NCBI GenBank assembly: GCA_004026145.2 | Contig: CP034983.1 | Coordinates: 10,866,658-10,930,657, forward strand | Source of the DNA: Takifugu bimaculatus | Lineage: Eukaryota; Chordata; Actinopteri; Tetraodontiformes; Tetraodontidae | Length of the DNA: 64,000 nt | Direction: 5' to 3' | Part shown: positions 15,101 through 28,445 of the stretch, piece after piece | Numbering within the stretch: position 1 is the stretch's first letter | How the letters are laid out: each line of letters begins with the position of its first letter | Position numbers and translations under genes: made by a program | Notes under the pieces: model-generated | What the model was told of the DNA's origin: nothing | Database searches by the model: none | The model's input: the letters and a program-made list of their open reading frames with translations, nothing else

Positions 15101-18100
15101 AGTCAGGACTCCGTGAATCGTGGCGTTGAATGGAACGTAGCCAATCAAGACTGACGAACGAGGAAGTGGTCGTAAATGAAAACTGGCATGTTCGCGCTTC
15201 CTCCGGGATTATCTTCACAGTCTTTTATTTCAAAAACAGGCCCGAGAACACCATCATCCCCACTTCTTTTAGGTTCTCGTCTAATCTGCTGTTTATTCGT
15301 TTGTTTATTTGTTCGTTTTTATGAGGTCATGTGTGATCACATGGGATTTTGGGCTTGAAGGACGAGATCCTTGATCTGCGGTGAATGTGCTGGGTTTAGA
15401 TTATCGGAACACACCACCCTACGATCAAAACTGATCGTTTTACGTTCAAGTTGCTCTTCCTCGTCCCTTTTATCTAATGAATGCCCCCGTGTTTGCTCTG
15501 TTGTTTTGCTCTAAAAATCAGGTGATTGAGTGTCCACACCGTGGCTCCGTCACCAAACTGAGTCAGTTCTCACTCCAATCTTGGCAAATCGTCAATCCTG
15601 TTGAGATCCCTCCAGGGCAGGAAGTGACGCTGTCGGTAGCCCTTTAACGGTGATCACAGCGGTAGTTGAATATTAGCTGTATCACCAAAAAGTGCTGCAG
15701 TGTCATTTCAGCCAACAGAATTTTGATGTTTGATATCATTAGTTTCATGTCGATGAGGAAAATAGGTACAAAGCTGAACTTCCAAGAGCCTGAAGCTCTG
15801 AAGGTGCATAAGCAATTTCAAACACTTTTAGAATTCATAAATTGGGGGAAGAACACAAAACTATTCCTTGGTATTTGTCACACAAAGACCATTAGTATCA
15901 TAACTTTGGGGGGTGCTGGCACACTTCATTTTACTTAGATTAACTGCATCTGTTTGCATGTTTGCTTAACTCTTCCCAACTTGGACAAACCGAAGCGTTC
16001 AAGTGTGAGCCTGGAACAGCCGCTCTGGGTTATGGCAGCCTGTTTGGGATAAGATCTGCCAGCTCAAACTTCACTCCATCCATTTTAGCACTGGGACACT
16101 GAATAAAGAGTTTGTGCTGTAAAACTCTGGCGTGGCCTCCGAATCCATTAACCGTCAATGTCGACACATCAGAACCACAGCTTTTATCCAGTGTTCTGTA
16201 TTTAAGAGAGCTTTGTTTAGTTCATTAGTGAGATGCTTGTTTATTGGAACATTATTCTGAGTTATGAATCAGATTTCCCTGGTGTGAGTATATTAGTGTT
16301 GTGCAGGGTTAATACTAAAATGATGTTTTTCCTGGTTACCTGGGTTGAAGTTGATAAGCTGCTGCAACTGTTGTTGTGAGGGTTGAGCCGCAGATGCCAT
16401 CAAGTACAGGTATTGGATTCGGGATTTAATAAGCTGCTTTTTGACCTGTGTTGGTGATTGTCTAGGCACCTGCATGCCGACTGCCTCAATCACAGTCAAC
16501 CATCGCCTCTCAGTAACTTTCACAACATCAAATAGGTAATTAAAATTCGATTTAAGCCTTTAAACACGACGCACATTTCCACAATGATTCTGACCCGCCC
16601 TCTTAATTAATTTCAGCGGGTAAATCAATCAGCTCCAGCTTGTTTTTCCTGCAGCCGTGCTCCAATTTTATGAATGCAAGAACACAAAGACAGGGGTAAG
16701 AGCACACACCGTTGACTCATGAGTACAGGAACTCACGCTGCGCGTGTCATTTTCAGGAAGTCGATCAGAAGCTGCGCGGGGCGTAAAAAGCCTCTTCGTT
16801 AGTTTTACGAATGGGCGATGATGGGGCAGCGGTCAAGAAGAAGAAAAAAACACATTGATCGTATTGTGTCCCTTTAAAGGCGTTGGAAGCCCTGATGGCT
16901 TTAGTTGCTTCTTGCTCGTCTTTCTTCTGCCTGAAAGGCACCTCTGCTTGGTTGAGATCAAGCAATCGATTTGGTCACCGAGGAACGTCACATTTGGTTG
17001 CGCAGTACGGGTCATTATCCATCAGCTCTCTAACTCGTGCACAAGGATTCTGGAGCAGCTCTCGGCCGCCGTGAACACGAGCAAATGTTCCTTGCAAAAG
17101 GTTCCGTGCCAGTGCTGAAAATTCATATAGTTTACATCGGGTGACCTTTTTTCTCCTCAAAGAACCAGGTCTTTGAGTGATTAATGTAAGCGTTGTGTGA
17201 CATTTAAAGAAAGGGCTTGTCATCAAAAGAGGGCGAGGGGGGGCACGTTAACGCACAGATTTGACAAATGCCACTAATTGCACACATTACCTTATCTAAA
17301 GCTCGCCTTATTTTTACTTTTCTAAAGTCGTAACCATCAGCGGTATTAGGACAAGAATCCTTTCCACGCTTCCTGCCATCAATTAAAGAGGCACTTTCAT
17401 CGGAGGCAGATGGTGACGGCAGCCTAATTTCTCCGAAATTAGAGAGAATTCAGAAATACTGCTTGAACATTCAGTCATTTCAGTTCAAAAACATTGGCTC
17501 CATGTGACACAGCTCAGCAGCAAATGAGACTTAACTGTCACCTGACAAAAGTAATCAGCAGCGAACGCTGTAGGGAGCATTGAAAAGCATTTGAAAACAT
17601 GGTATTTTAACACTTTAAACCCACCAGTGTGAAAAAGTGTCCTTACCTTGAGCCTGAAGGACAAGGCTGATGCTGCCACAGGGTAATCACAGAACATTAC
17701 TGCTTAAAACTTATAGCATAAAAGCACAGGCAGACACAGACTGGGGCCTGATGCAGGTGTTGAAGCTAATCTATTGATTATAGTGCCAAGTTCTCCAGTG
17801 GGAGGTGAAATGAGTCATTTAGAGCCTGGTGTGAAAGAAGTCAAAAGAAAGGAAACAATACAGAACAACAGGAGGCCCAGGTGCCAGACACAGATGAATA
17901 AAACCTCACTGAACGGCCAAAGAGGGAGCACCGTGTCTTTGTGTATGCATTAGGCATGTGTGAGCGAGGAGAAAGAAGGGGCAAAAGAGAAAGAGAGAAG
18001 TGAGGTGATACTCGGAGTCAATAGAATGCCTTTTCTCTGGTGGCCTTATGAGGTGTGGGTGTAATAGATTGAGCTAGCATCCCCAAGCTCTTCCCATGGC

Positions 18101-21100
18101 AAACCTTGTCCTATTAAGTGTGACTCCTCTGCGGTGTCAACAGGGCTGCTGGCCAGACTCTCACATGGCACTCCACCGTGGAGCAGGCATGGGGGAGTTG
18201 GAGATGCTTTGAGGCAGCCAAGGAGACAAACTGATGTGACTGATGGCAGCACAATAAAGTGTGCATCTCCTCTCTGCAGCGTTAGAGCCCTGTGGTATTC
18301 TCAGACACATCAAATGGCTCTCTGGGGCATGAAAGCTTTTGTCCAGTGATGATAAGCTCATTGTGCTCGGCGGTCAACTGCTCATAGATGCTAGAAGTCT
18401 TTAGCATTCTTCCGCATGGCAGACCATCGCCAAACTGTCAGAGAGTGCCTGCGCTGCCCTTATGAAGGAGTCAGCCATCCACACCAATATCAAGCAAAAG
18501 CCTGAAAACGTTCCGAAGCATAATTGTTCATTTAATAACTTTGGGTGGAATTTTCGTCCTGGAGCAGATTTGCAGAAACTAAGGGTTGCTAAATATTTAG
18601 CTTTGGATTGATGGACACTCCTAGACATGACCTATTGACCTATAGTATTGGCTCAGGCGGCTACATTTAGAAATATGCAACATTTTAGGTGTACAGTATT
18701 TAGATTTGCTTTCCTTTACTCTCAGAGGATAAGACATGGGGGTGGGGGGGTGGGGTGTGTGTGTGTGCTGTAATGATTCATAATCCTTTTTGTAGATGTA
18801 CAATACTGTGGTTAAATGGATTCAAGGCCGCTCCACATATCATAGATAAAAGAGCCTTTGCAGCATTTCGCAGACTATTTCATCTATAGCCAGTTAAGGT
18901 GCTACATGTGCTCAACGCAAACAAATGACACGGGGGCTGCTAATGACCAGCTGAGGCGCGGTAATGATTTTTTTTCCTGGCGGAAAACTGAGATTCATCC
19001 TTGTCAGTGAATTAGACCTGCCGCGGTAAGGGAAGGATATCGAATTCTGCTGTCGTATTAGTTAACGCCTCACTGAGACTCGCGAGCTTTTGCTGTTTCT
19101 CCCCACAAGTTGGGAAAACTGCTACAAACAACAGTTTGTCCCGTAGCTGGCAGGCGGAAATATTGCCATAGACGCTCAGATTAGACCTCACAAAATCCGA
19201 AACATCCATTGTTTTTTATCCACACACATCAATGTGATGATGTCAGCCGTTTTTCAGTACCTCCGAGGCAGGCTTGGCTTGATTAGTCCCCGGTTTTAAA
19301 TGAACAAATTCCCCTGAAACACAATGTTTTCAATTGGAAGAGAGAAAAGTTCCTCCATTCAGCATCACTACCAGTGCAAAGAAGGTGCACATTTACATAT
19401 CAAAGGGCACAGCCCCATGTCTAGAATTTAAAGTGTGCTCTGTTGTGATGTTGAAGAGCAGCAACGCTGACATGAGAGGAACTAGGTCTGTCCTTTTTAC
19501 AAATTCTTGCGTTGATACGCTTCCCGGTTGTGTCCGCAGTAACTCATGTAAAGACGCACAACAACCGACATTATAATGAGACACTTTGAGAAGGTAATTC
19601 AACATGCGTTGGCACGAGCACCATTGAACAAATGCATGCATGAAGATGAGTAATAGGTACTCCAACAGCACTGATCCTGAGTGTAAAAGTAGGTCATCCT
19701 CGAGAAAAGGGGGAAAAATACTAATGATACACGCGCAATATTTCCCCATGGCGCCCTTATCTGATTTGCTTCTCCCCAAGTCAAGCATTGACACATTAGC
19801 CCGTCTTCTCATTAACTTTGGATTTCTCATTAGGCCCTCCTGGCCCCATCTTATTCCTGTTTAACAAAAGATATCCCAGCCATTCTTGAAACATCATGCT
19901 TCTTAGACCCAGAACAATGGCAGCCAAACTTTCTGCCCTTTTTGCTCCATCCAAGCCAGAATATGTAAATTGTTCCATGGGATTTACCGGACAGTTAATC
20001 AAAGGGCTCTGAATGAAGTGCTTGAGTAATTACTCGAGCAGAAGTTACCAGGTGGCGGTAGCTTAGTCTGTAGGGGCTGAGAGGCGGCGGGTTCTCGGTT
20101 CAAGCCACGGTGTGGGAGGTCTTCTGGTAGCTGGCAAATCATCTGCACCCTGCCTTCACCCAGCAGCTGGGATAGGCTCCCCGTGACCCCAAATGGGATA
20201 AAGTGGATGAGAAGTTACCAGGATTTTAAAGTGTAAAAAACAAAGGTCTATAATTCAAGCTAACTAGGGAATTCAACTTGTTACCTGCAGAATTCAACGA
20301 ACAGTTGGCCAAGCTGCAGTCCAGCTCATGTCACATGACAACAATTGATGTAACGTCACCTTCAGTGTTAATTTAATGCATTAAACTCTGTCTTGATGGT
20401 GTGCAGTAAAATGCTTAATGACCTTCGATTGTCATACTATTAATGCATCATCCCCTGAGCTCACGGTCTTAGAGTAATATGATTCGGGTGTTTAAACATC
20501 TCCCTGCTGTTGTGTGGAATGACAGAATGAAGGAGAATGGTTCATCCCCACGTCTTCTCTAATTACAGCTGCAAAGGAGCATCCAGTAAGTAGACTCAGC
20601 GAGCGAAGGACAGCCGTTTATCTCTGAAGTGAGTTTTCAGCGGAAATACCTGTCAAGATTCAGCTGTCTAATTCGCCGACGGCTGCAAATGTGGTAGTTT
20701 TGAGAGAAACGCACTAGTTTCAGCTTCATTTCGCTGCTGCTTGTGCTTTCAAGGTCACGCCACATTACGCACCCCGAGCAATGAGGCTAAACGTAAACAA
20801 GCATAAATAGGTGATCTCTTTAGTTACTTTCTTTAGTCCAGTGCTTGGAGATTTGTCACGTTTATCTGTGATAAATTTAGAAAGCTATGCGTGTCGTTCC
20901 TTTATTGGCTCCACGGGGAGCCAGCTGTGCACGGCCAGATCTGAGCCATCGCGCTAACCCCAACCACTGGCCACGCGTCCCTGTCTTCTCCTTGCAGAGG
21001 ATTACATTACATCCACGCTATGGTGATAGAACACGTTGAGACAGAAAGCTGTGCTTCTGATCCCAGTGAGGCTCTGCCTAATGAGGCCTGGTGTGCACCT

Positions 21101-24100
21101 CCTGCTGTCCACCTCCAGATTATTGCCCCCTCCTCCTCCTTCTCCTCCTCCTCCAGAACCCACATGCACAGTCCAGCTCAGCGTTGCACAGCTCCCCAGA
21201 CTGATTTAGGTACAGTTTGAGAAAAATAAAACAAAATTGGCCTCTGAGAAGTTCTTAGATTGCCTCTTGATTTGCCGGCATCAACGCTGTGCTTAATAGT
21301 GCCCCTTACCGTAACCAGAGCCGGCTTCTGCCTGATGGCTGTGGTGAATTTAGATCCAATGCCAGGCTGTTGCTTTGGGGAACTGCCTTCAGAGGTGTCA
21401 GTCCTTGAAGGAGATGGAAAGGGACAGGATGTATTTCCTGTTTAAGAATCGTATAGCAGTGTCCTGCCAGTTGCACCTGGCATGCAGTAATCAGCCCAAT
21501 CACAGCGCTTGATGGTCAATGATTGCTTTCAGATTGGCTTGACTTCGCACCGCTCCCTTCTTTTCTGCCCCTGCCCACACCTGCTGCAGCAGCCCCGCGG
21601 TGAAGCCGTGGAGGTGAGGCGGAGGGCTTGAGAAGCATCCGCTGTAACTGTGAAATCCTGATTGGACGGTCTCTGGTCGCTTCTGGTTCGACTCCAAGGT
21701 AGTTAATTTGCACAGATTAAAAAGAACGCTTCACAAAAAAAAGGTGCTTCTTCAATCTTCACCGCACCTCGCCGGGTTCTTTCACACTCAGCCAGGCTTT
21801 TACTAGCTACTTTTACTGGTGCATTTTCAAGTAACATGCAGGGAAGCACAAGGCCTGGGGCAGGAAGATAGTATTGGTGCCGGGGTGAACACATGTTAGT
21901 CAATTTCAAAATACACCAAAAGGAATCTCACTCTCACGTGACTCCAGTCCAGCAGAGCGTAAACAACCGCAAGCTCGCCAAGTATAGTCGGTCACGCATG
22001 AGCGAGCAGGAGACAGGCAGGAAGTACGAACACGGGTGTCGTTGCTCTCGAAGGCGTGCACCTCGGCAGTCAACACAGTGAGGATGCAGATTCCTCCCCG
22101 CAGTTTTCTAATTGAGTCCGGGCTCGTGTGTCAAAGGTGTGAGGAGGCAGAACGCTGAACCGTTCAGGGGGGAGAACGCTGTAGTGCTGAACCGTGTAAG
22201 TGCAGTTTGACTTTTTATGTGACGTTATTCAGGTCAAGAGCTGTTGAAACTGGGTGTACCTCCACATTAAAGTCCATGTAAACTGGATTGTTGTGGATTT
22301 CTCCCTCCTCCGCAGGCACCACCACCCCTTAAGTATGTCCAGGTCCTCTCAGCCCAGGCCCAGGTAACGTCGTTGGGTTCTAATGTTGTCACATCTGCAT
22401 TAAAACAGGCAAAAACAATGATTCAGAGGGAATCGCCCTTCATCACGTTCGCAAAAACAGCCCAAAATCCAGTCTGCCAGAACATTTCACACATGCTTCA
22501 AACTGTAATCCCAAATCCCTGACAGATGTTTCAGGGGCCGGGGATTTAATGTGGCACATGTCAAATTATAGGGTGAGAATGTCAGAGTCATTCTTCACTA
22601 ATTGTGCAGCGTTTGTGTTCAGATCTGGGATGGAGCTTCTGATTCTAATGTCCAGTCTAGAGTGACGACGGCAGCTTTTCATTGTGGTGCTTTAAAAGAC
22701 TGATTTGCACATTCGGTATGGGCGCACTTTAATGCACTTCCTGTGCCCTTTCCTCTCTTTATCTAAGACCTCACAGCATACGCAAACGTGCAATTTGAGT
22801 GTACTTTTGAATGACCACGTTGAAACTGGAATCAGAAAGTCCACGCCACTGTGGGCGTTGGTGTGCTTTATCTCTCCATGCTCAAGTGTGCTGGGTAACA
22901 TTCATGGCCGATGTCCATGTCCACTGACCAGCTCGTGCGGGGACTTTCAGCGATGACATGAGTTCAAACCCTTTCCCTGTTGATTTCTCTGCTCTGTTTC
23001 AGGGCCTTGGACTATGAAAGCAAGAAGGCGTACACCTTCAAGGTAGATGCCACCAATGCACATCTGGACCCGCGCTTTCAGAGCTTTGGGGCTTTCAAAG
23101 ACACGGCAACGGTGAAGATTAACGTTTTGGATGTGGACGAGCCCCCGGTGTTCAATAAGCCCTCGTACGTGATGGATGTGTACGAGGACACGCCTGTGGG
23201 CACCATCATCGGCGCAGTCACCGCGCAGGACCTAGATGCCGGCAGCAGCCCTGTCAGGTGAGATACTCATTGTAGAACTAGAACCACTTTGCAGCCAAGT
23301 TTTATTTTGGCCGTTTGTCAACATGTATTTGTCCCGCTGAGCAACCAGTTTTCTAATAAAAGCATAAACGCGCTATTTTAGTCAAACCAAAAAGAGGCGC
23401 AAGCATTTATTATTATTTACTCTGGATGTTTAGGTTGTGAAACTCCCTTTTCCCCCCACTTCTCTTCCCTGAGAGACACGTCCAGGAAGATCCAGTTATG
23501 CTTTGTTGAAAAGGCCAGTTGGGCTTTCATGGCGAAACAAAGGGATCGAAAGGGATCCGTGTAAGATCTCGACTCCCGGGTTCAGAAATCCCTGTCCTTA
23601 AAAGACGAATTATGTAAATCTTTTTTTTTTTCTTTGTTGACTTTTCGGGGTGATTCAGTATAACCAGAAATGAATGACACAAACCAGGAAGTGAATGCCC
23701 TCTTCATCTTCAGAGGCTTTCACCAAATCTCCATTCTCACTCCTGCGAGGATGAAGCAGCTCAAGGGAGAGCGTCCGTGATCCTGGTGGTGATTGAAGGT
23801 TTTAGAAGCCTAATCCATTCATCAATCACCAGTCTCCATTCATCAGCGTCATCTTGACTTTAATCTCGTGGCCATTGTCAGTTTTACTTATCAGTTTGAA
23901 AATTAATCAATCTTTATGACGCGTTTGATGTCCCGGTGTAAGATCCTGTTAGCATCGTGTCGTGAGACTCCAGGTTTATTAATGGCCACGTGTGGGTATA
24001 TTTAAAACTCTTACAAAGAGACTGGGATCAGAAATCTCATTATTGTGAAAACATAATCTCATCGGGCTACAGCGCTGCAGACATTTCTCAGGCATTTAAT

Positions 24101-27100
24101 CTGCGCTGTGATATCTGCAACAAACGCGTCCTAGAAGCAGAGTTTAGCGCATTGAAGTCCCAAAATTGTGGATGAAATATTGTCACAGATGTGAATCTAG
24201 GAATTGTTTATGCTACTAATTCATTCCCGTTTTCATCTTCAAAGCTACCCCCCACATTTGCTACCTATTGGGGGCGCTAGCGACAAAAGAAGCACCTCTT
24301 GAAAAATAGATGAGCAGCCCTTCGTTGGGATCTCTGCTTCTTTCCACAGAACCGGCGCCGATCGTCACGGCAAAAATGCCTCACGTATAGGTTGATGTTG
24401 CTTCATTATGAATATTTTATTCCAGCAGAAAACCGAAATGGGAGACGCAGAGATTTGTACAACAAAAAAGCTTATGCGCCCGGATCTCCACTTTGTCTCA
24501 CGCATTTTAAATATTCATCAACGCCAGGGCTGACATTGTTCATTTGTGTGCCTTCAGAGAGCTGCCTTGAATTCTTCACGTCAGAACAATAGACCCAATG
24601 ACCCATCATGCATAGGGAATAATGCTTTTAGACTTTTAGACTCAACCGATTCCAGATAGTGCCGTCGTATCTGTAGCCGTGGAAACAAAAGGGCTTCATG
24701 AATATTGCAGTGACGATCAATCTGATAGAGCGCCCTAAAATTAGTTTTAATGCACAAAGTGGTGGTCTCTGCCTAAAATGGTCCCGCACGTGATGAGAGC
24801 GGGCACGAGCTTTGAGACAGCTGTGAGGCCAAATTTCCTTCAGTTGGACAGAATAAAGTTCAGAGATAGCGGCGTAATTAAATTTATATCTGCTGTTCCC
24901 CAAGTTGAGCTGATGAAGACCCTTTAGATCTGTGGTTCCCTGCTGATAGCTTAGTATCAATCCGGAGGCGAGCATTTTCCGATGTTCTCCCTCTCCCTGG
25001 AATGCAGTGATGCGGTTTCTGGAGATTACACTTGCGCTTACCGGGGGTTGTTTTTTTTTTATCTTGTTCCTTAAGACGTGCTAGTTTCTCCAGCATCAGA
25101 TTGAAGGACAGCAATGCTCAAACACCACGTCCAATTAAAGAGGAAAAATGCAAGAGCTGTTGCCTCTGAATTGTTGATGAGGTCCGGCTGTAACTTTCAT
25201 GAGGGTCTCATTTAACTGCATTCATGTGATCATGCTCAGCCCCAAGGCCGAGTCGTACACCACATTAAAGGCAGAAGCCAACAAATCTGAGAGCGGAGCG
25301 GGATGGAACTAAAGACTTCACACTGTACACATATCAAGCAACATATTTGATTCAAAAGTCATCATATTTCTGGGACTTCAGGGTTTAAACGACTTAATTT
25401 TGTTAATGAGACCGTCAAGTCCACTCTGAGGCTCCGAAAAACAAGCCGACTAAATATTCATGAGAAATTGCCTTTAAAGATCAAATAGCGGAACAGAACA
25501 GTGGCCCGGAGAAACAGTTCATGTCCAAACTCAAGCCCCATGAGAAGCGAAGCATCTGCTCTGCGGAAGCGCCCGCGAGCATGGCACTAACCCCGCCCTC
25601 CCCAGCCCCTGACCCCCCTCCCGGGGAAATGAGCAGAAGCAAAACACAGCTTTTTTGTTTTGCCCCTGAAGATCACAAATTTATTAAGATCAGATGGCGT
25701 CCAATGGCGCCGTCGCCGGCCCCTAGCTCGGTCTCAGATCTCCCCAACGCCGGGATGTCTGCGAGGCCGCAGATGTGATTTTCCGAAGACACGACGTGCC
25801 CTCCGTCCCCAGACGCCCCCACCCCCCCCCACGCCAGCGGTGTTCATCGGCTGCGAGAGATTGATACGATTCCAATGGTGCCTAAAATCCATTTGCGGCC
25901 AAGAAAAGCGTCGGCTCAGCACGGCTGGAGTACACATGGCCCGTTCCCGGATTGGAATGCACATGCCATCCTCAGCACATTCTCTGGAAATGACCATTCC
26001 AAATGAGTAATGAGCGCCACGGCGACTCATATTTACGCCAAAGTCGTATATGTGAGCTCAGAGGGAGGATGGCGGATTTATTCCTCTGATTTTTACAGCT
26101 GGTGCTCGTCAACAATCATTTTCTTTTAGGTATTCCATTGACTGGAAGAGCGACTTGGACAACTACTTTGACATTGATCCAGTGGAGGGGACCATTTCCA
26201 CCAACGAACTTCTGGACAGAGAGAGCATCGCCCAACATAATATCTCCATCGTGGCAACAAAGCTGAGTAAGTATGACGACGCGATCGATCTTGATTCACG
26301 CCAGTGGCACCGTCCTCATAATCCCTGTGAAGGATTTAAAATGCTTTTACTCAAGTCAATACTCAATCCAATTCAGTAGGGACGGTTTACAGGGGACAAT
26401 AAACAATGAGGGCTCTCCAGAAGGGGGGGGGGGCTTTTAGGAAAGTGTCTCCCCCGACCCCTGAGACTCCATTTTAACTGTCTCTTTTAGCACATTTGAT
26501 GATTTATTTGTTTATTTTTTATGCATCGGTCGCGCCGGAAGCAAAGAGGGCATCGGGCAGAGCGGGGAAAGAGCGGGATGGATGTGGAGATCTGTGGCTT
26601 TAAGACATGTCATCGGGCTAATTACGTGTTCACGAGGAAAATGGAGCAAATTTCCGGATAAATAAGCAAATCCATCGTCATCAAGTCATCAAATCTGCTA
26701 AAAACCGTCAAAGTCATTATCCCAGAGGCGCGCTGGTGCTCAATCAAAATTACCCACGCCGTATATTCATTAGGACAGACTGTGAAATATGGGCTGTTAA
26801 AACTTGACTCATTGTTGCCTTGGAAACTGATATTACTCACTTCCCCTCAAGGTCAAAGCAGTGACATGTAAATTTGGCTTTCCAATGAATGCCTGCACGC
26901 GTGTTTCCGCATGTGGCCTTTGTGCAGACGTGTCAAGGAAGTGGAGGATGATGCGGCGTGGGCTGAAAGGATGCAGAGAGTGGGAGGAGGATGATGGGAG
27001 GAGAAAAAGGGGCGTTAACCATTTTGGCCTGCCATCTCTGGTTCGCTTCCACGCTACGACTGCTGATAATCAGAATCATGAACATGAACGCAACAACCCC

Positions 27101-28051
27101 AACGTTCTTGAATTGCGAATGAGTCGGCGTGAAGGGGCGGAAAGTCCCACGTAACGCTGCTGTTGGCTTGCATTTGTACGCCCCTCCCCATCGATTCCAT
27201 GGAGCACATCGAAGATCATGGTGTGTTCTGCTCCGACTTGAGTGGCAGACGACTCACGAAACCTCAGAGGTTCGTCCGGTCATCGGAAGACTCTGCAGTC
27301 ATGCAGCAGAATCAGAGCGGCTCTCCTGAGACGGAGTAGAGAGCAGCAGGCGAGCTAACCGAGAGCCGGGGCTAGATTAACACTTTGCTTTTGGCAGTTT
27401 CTGTTCTTTGCTGGGGAAAAAAAGGGGAGATCTATTAAATGCAATAATAACCTTGGCAGAAGGATATGACAGTTGCTTCTTATAGCAATTCAATACAGCC
27501 CCACAGTCTCATTCAGTCTGTTTTATGAGTTTGTTGATTATTCCGTCAGCACTTGCACTTTTTAGTTGATTAAACTCCACAAGGAATGTTTCTGCCTCTC
27601 TTTTGTAGCTCATTTTATTGTTTTCTTGTAAATTGCTTGCAAAGATTGGACCTTTTTTTTATTATTATTATTACGATGAGTTTAATTGTATATAGAAAAT
27701 AAGATCCAGTTAGAAAACAGTAATGGATATGGAACTTTCTGGCTGACCAAGCAAGCAATTTGTTGCAACAGAGGTTTCTGTTTCAATAATAAAAAACACA
27801 GCAGCAGTTGCTACGTAGCGCGCTCACTCAGGGCAACCTCTGTGCCGTTGCGCCATCTAGTGGCCATAGAAGGTACACGCTCCTCATAAAGTCCGTCCAG
27901 CTGTGCTGAGACGGACTGTTTACGGAAGGTTTAAACCTAATCCCAGCCCTCACTCATTTAGATTTCCTAATAAATAAGTAAATAAATCAGTGTGAGTGTT
28001 GGTGTTTGTTTTTCAGTTGGTGCAAAACACCAAATCCCATGCTTTTACCTT

Positions 28052-28096
<45 letters not shown>

Positions 28097-28211
28097 CATC
28101 AAGGTCAGAGATGGTTGCTAACTCAGCTGTGGCTGCCTCTCCCAAATCCCCCTCTAAAGACTCTATGAGCCCTCTCACCTGTATTCCTTTCAACCACCGG
28201 CCTTTGCACGC

Positions 28212-28253
<42 letters not shown>

Positions 28254-28414
28254 TGTGTTCCATTCCCACATTAAATCCATAATGTTTGCCTTGCTGGGGC
28301 TCTGAAAGACATTTCCGACCGTATTCCTGAAAACACCTATCACCTAATCTTGGTCATCGCTCTCAATGCGGGGCTTTTGTGTCATAATTACGATCGGCTT
28401 CACATCCTACATAC

Positions 28415-28445
<31 letters not shown>

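Larger units (their letters stand above)
10580..23002 (+). other. Largest cdh12 intron in the window (12.4 kb)
   Basis: The ends are gtacgg and ctgtttcag. Supported contents are a teleost repeat near 13795-13965, a Myb/SANT-like degenerate frame on the minus strand near 16293-16559 and an intact short SINE at 20051-20209. The rest looks like unique intronic sequence. Large introns in cadherin genes often hold enhancers, but none can be shown without comparison to other species. Confidence 0.75.

Noticed and set aside
20051..20115. Possible tRNA gene
   Set aside because: A- and B-box-like sequences are present, but there is no full cloverleaf, and the target duplication and tail show it is a SINE.
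28213..28250. Regularly spaced repeats as a CRISPR array
   Set aside because: They are simple dinucleotide arrays without spacers, in a vertebrate genome.
27987..28343. Frames encoding His-Thr and Val-Cys dipeptide runs
   Set aside because: They are translations of the GT and AC microsatellites.
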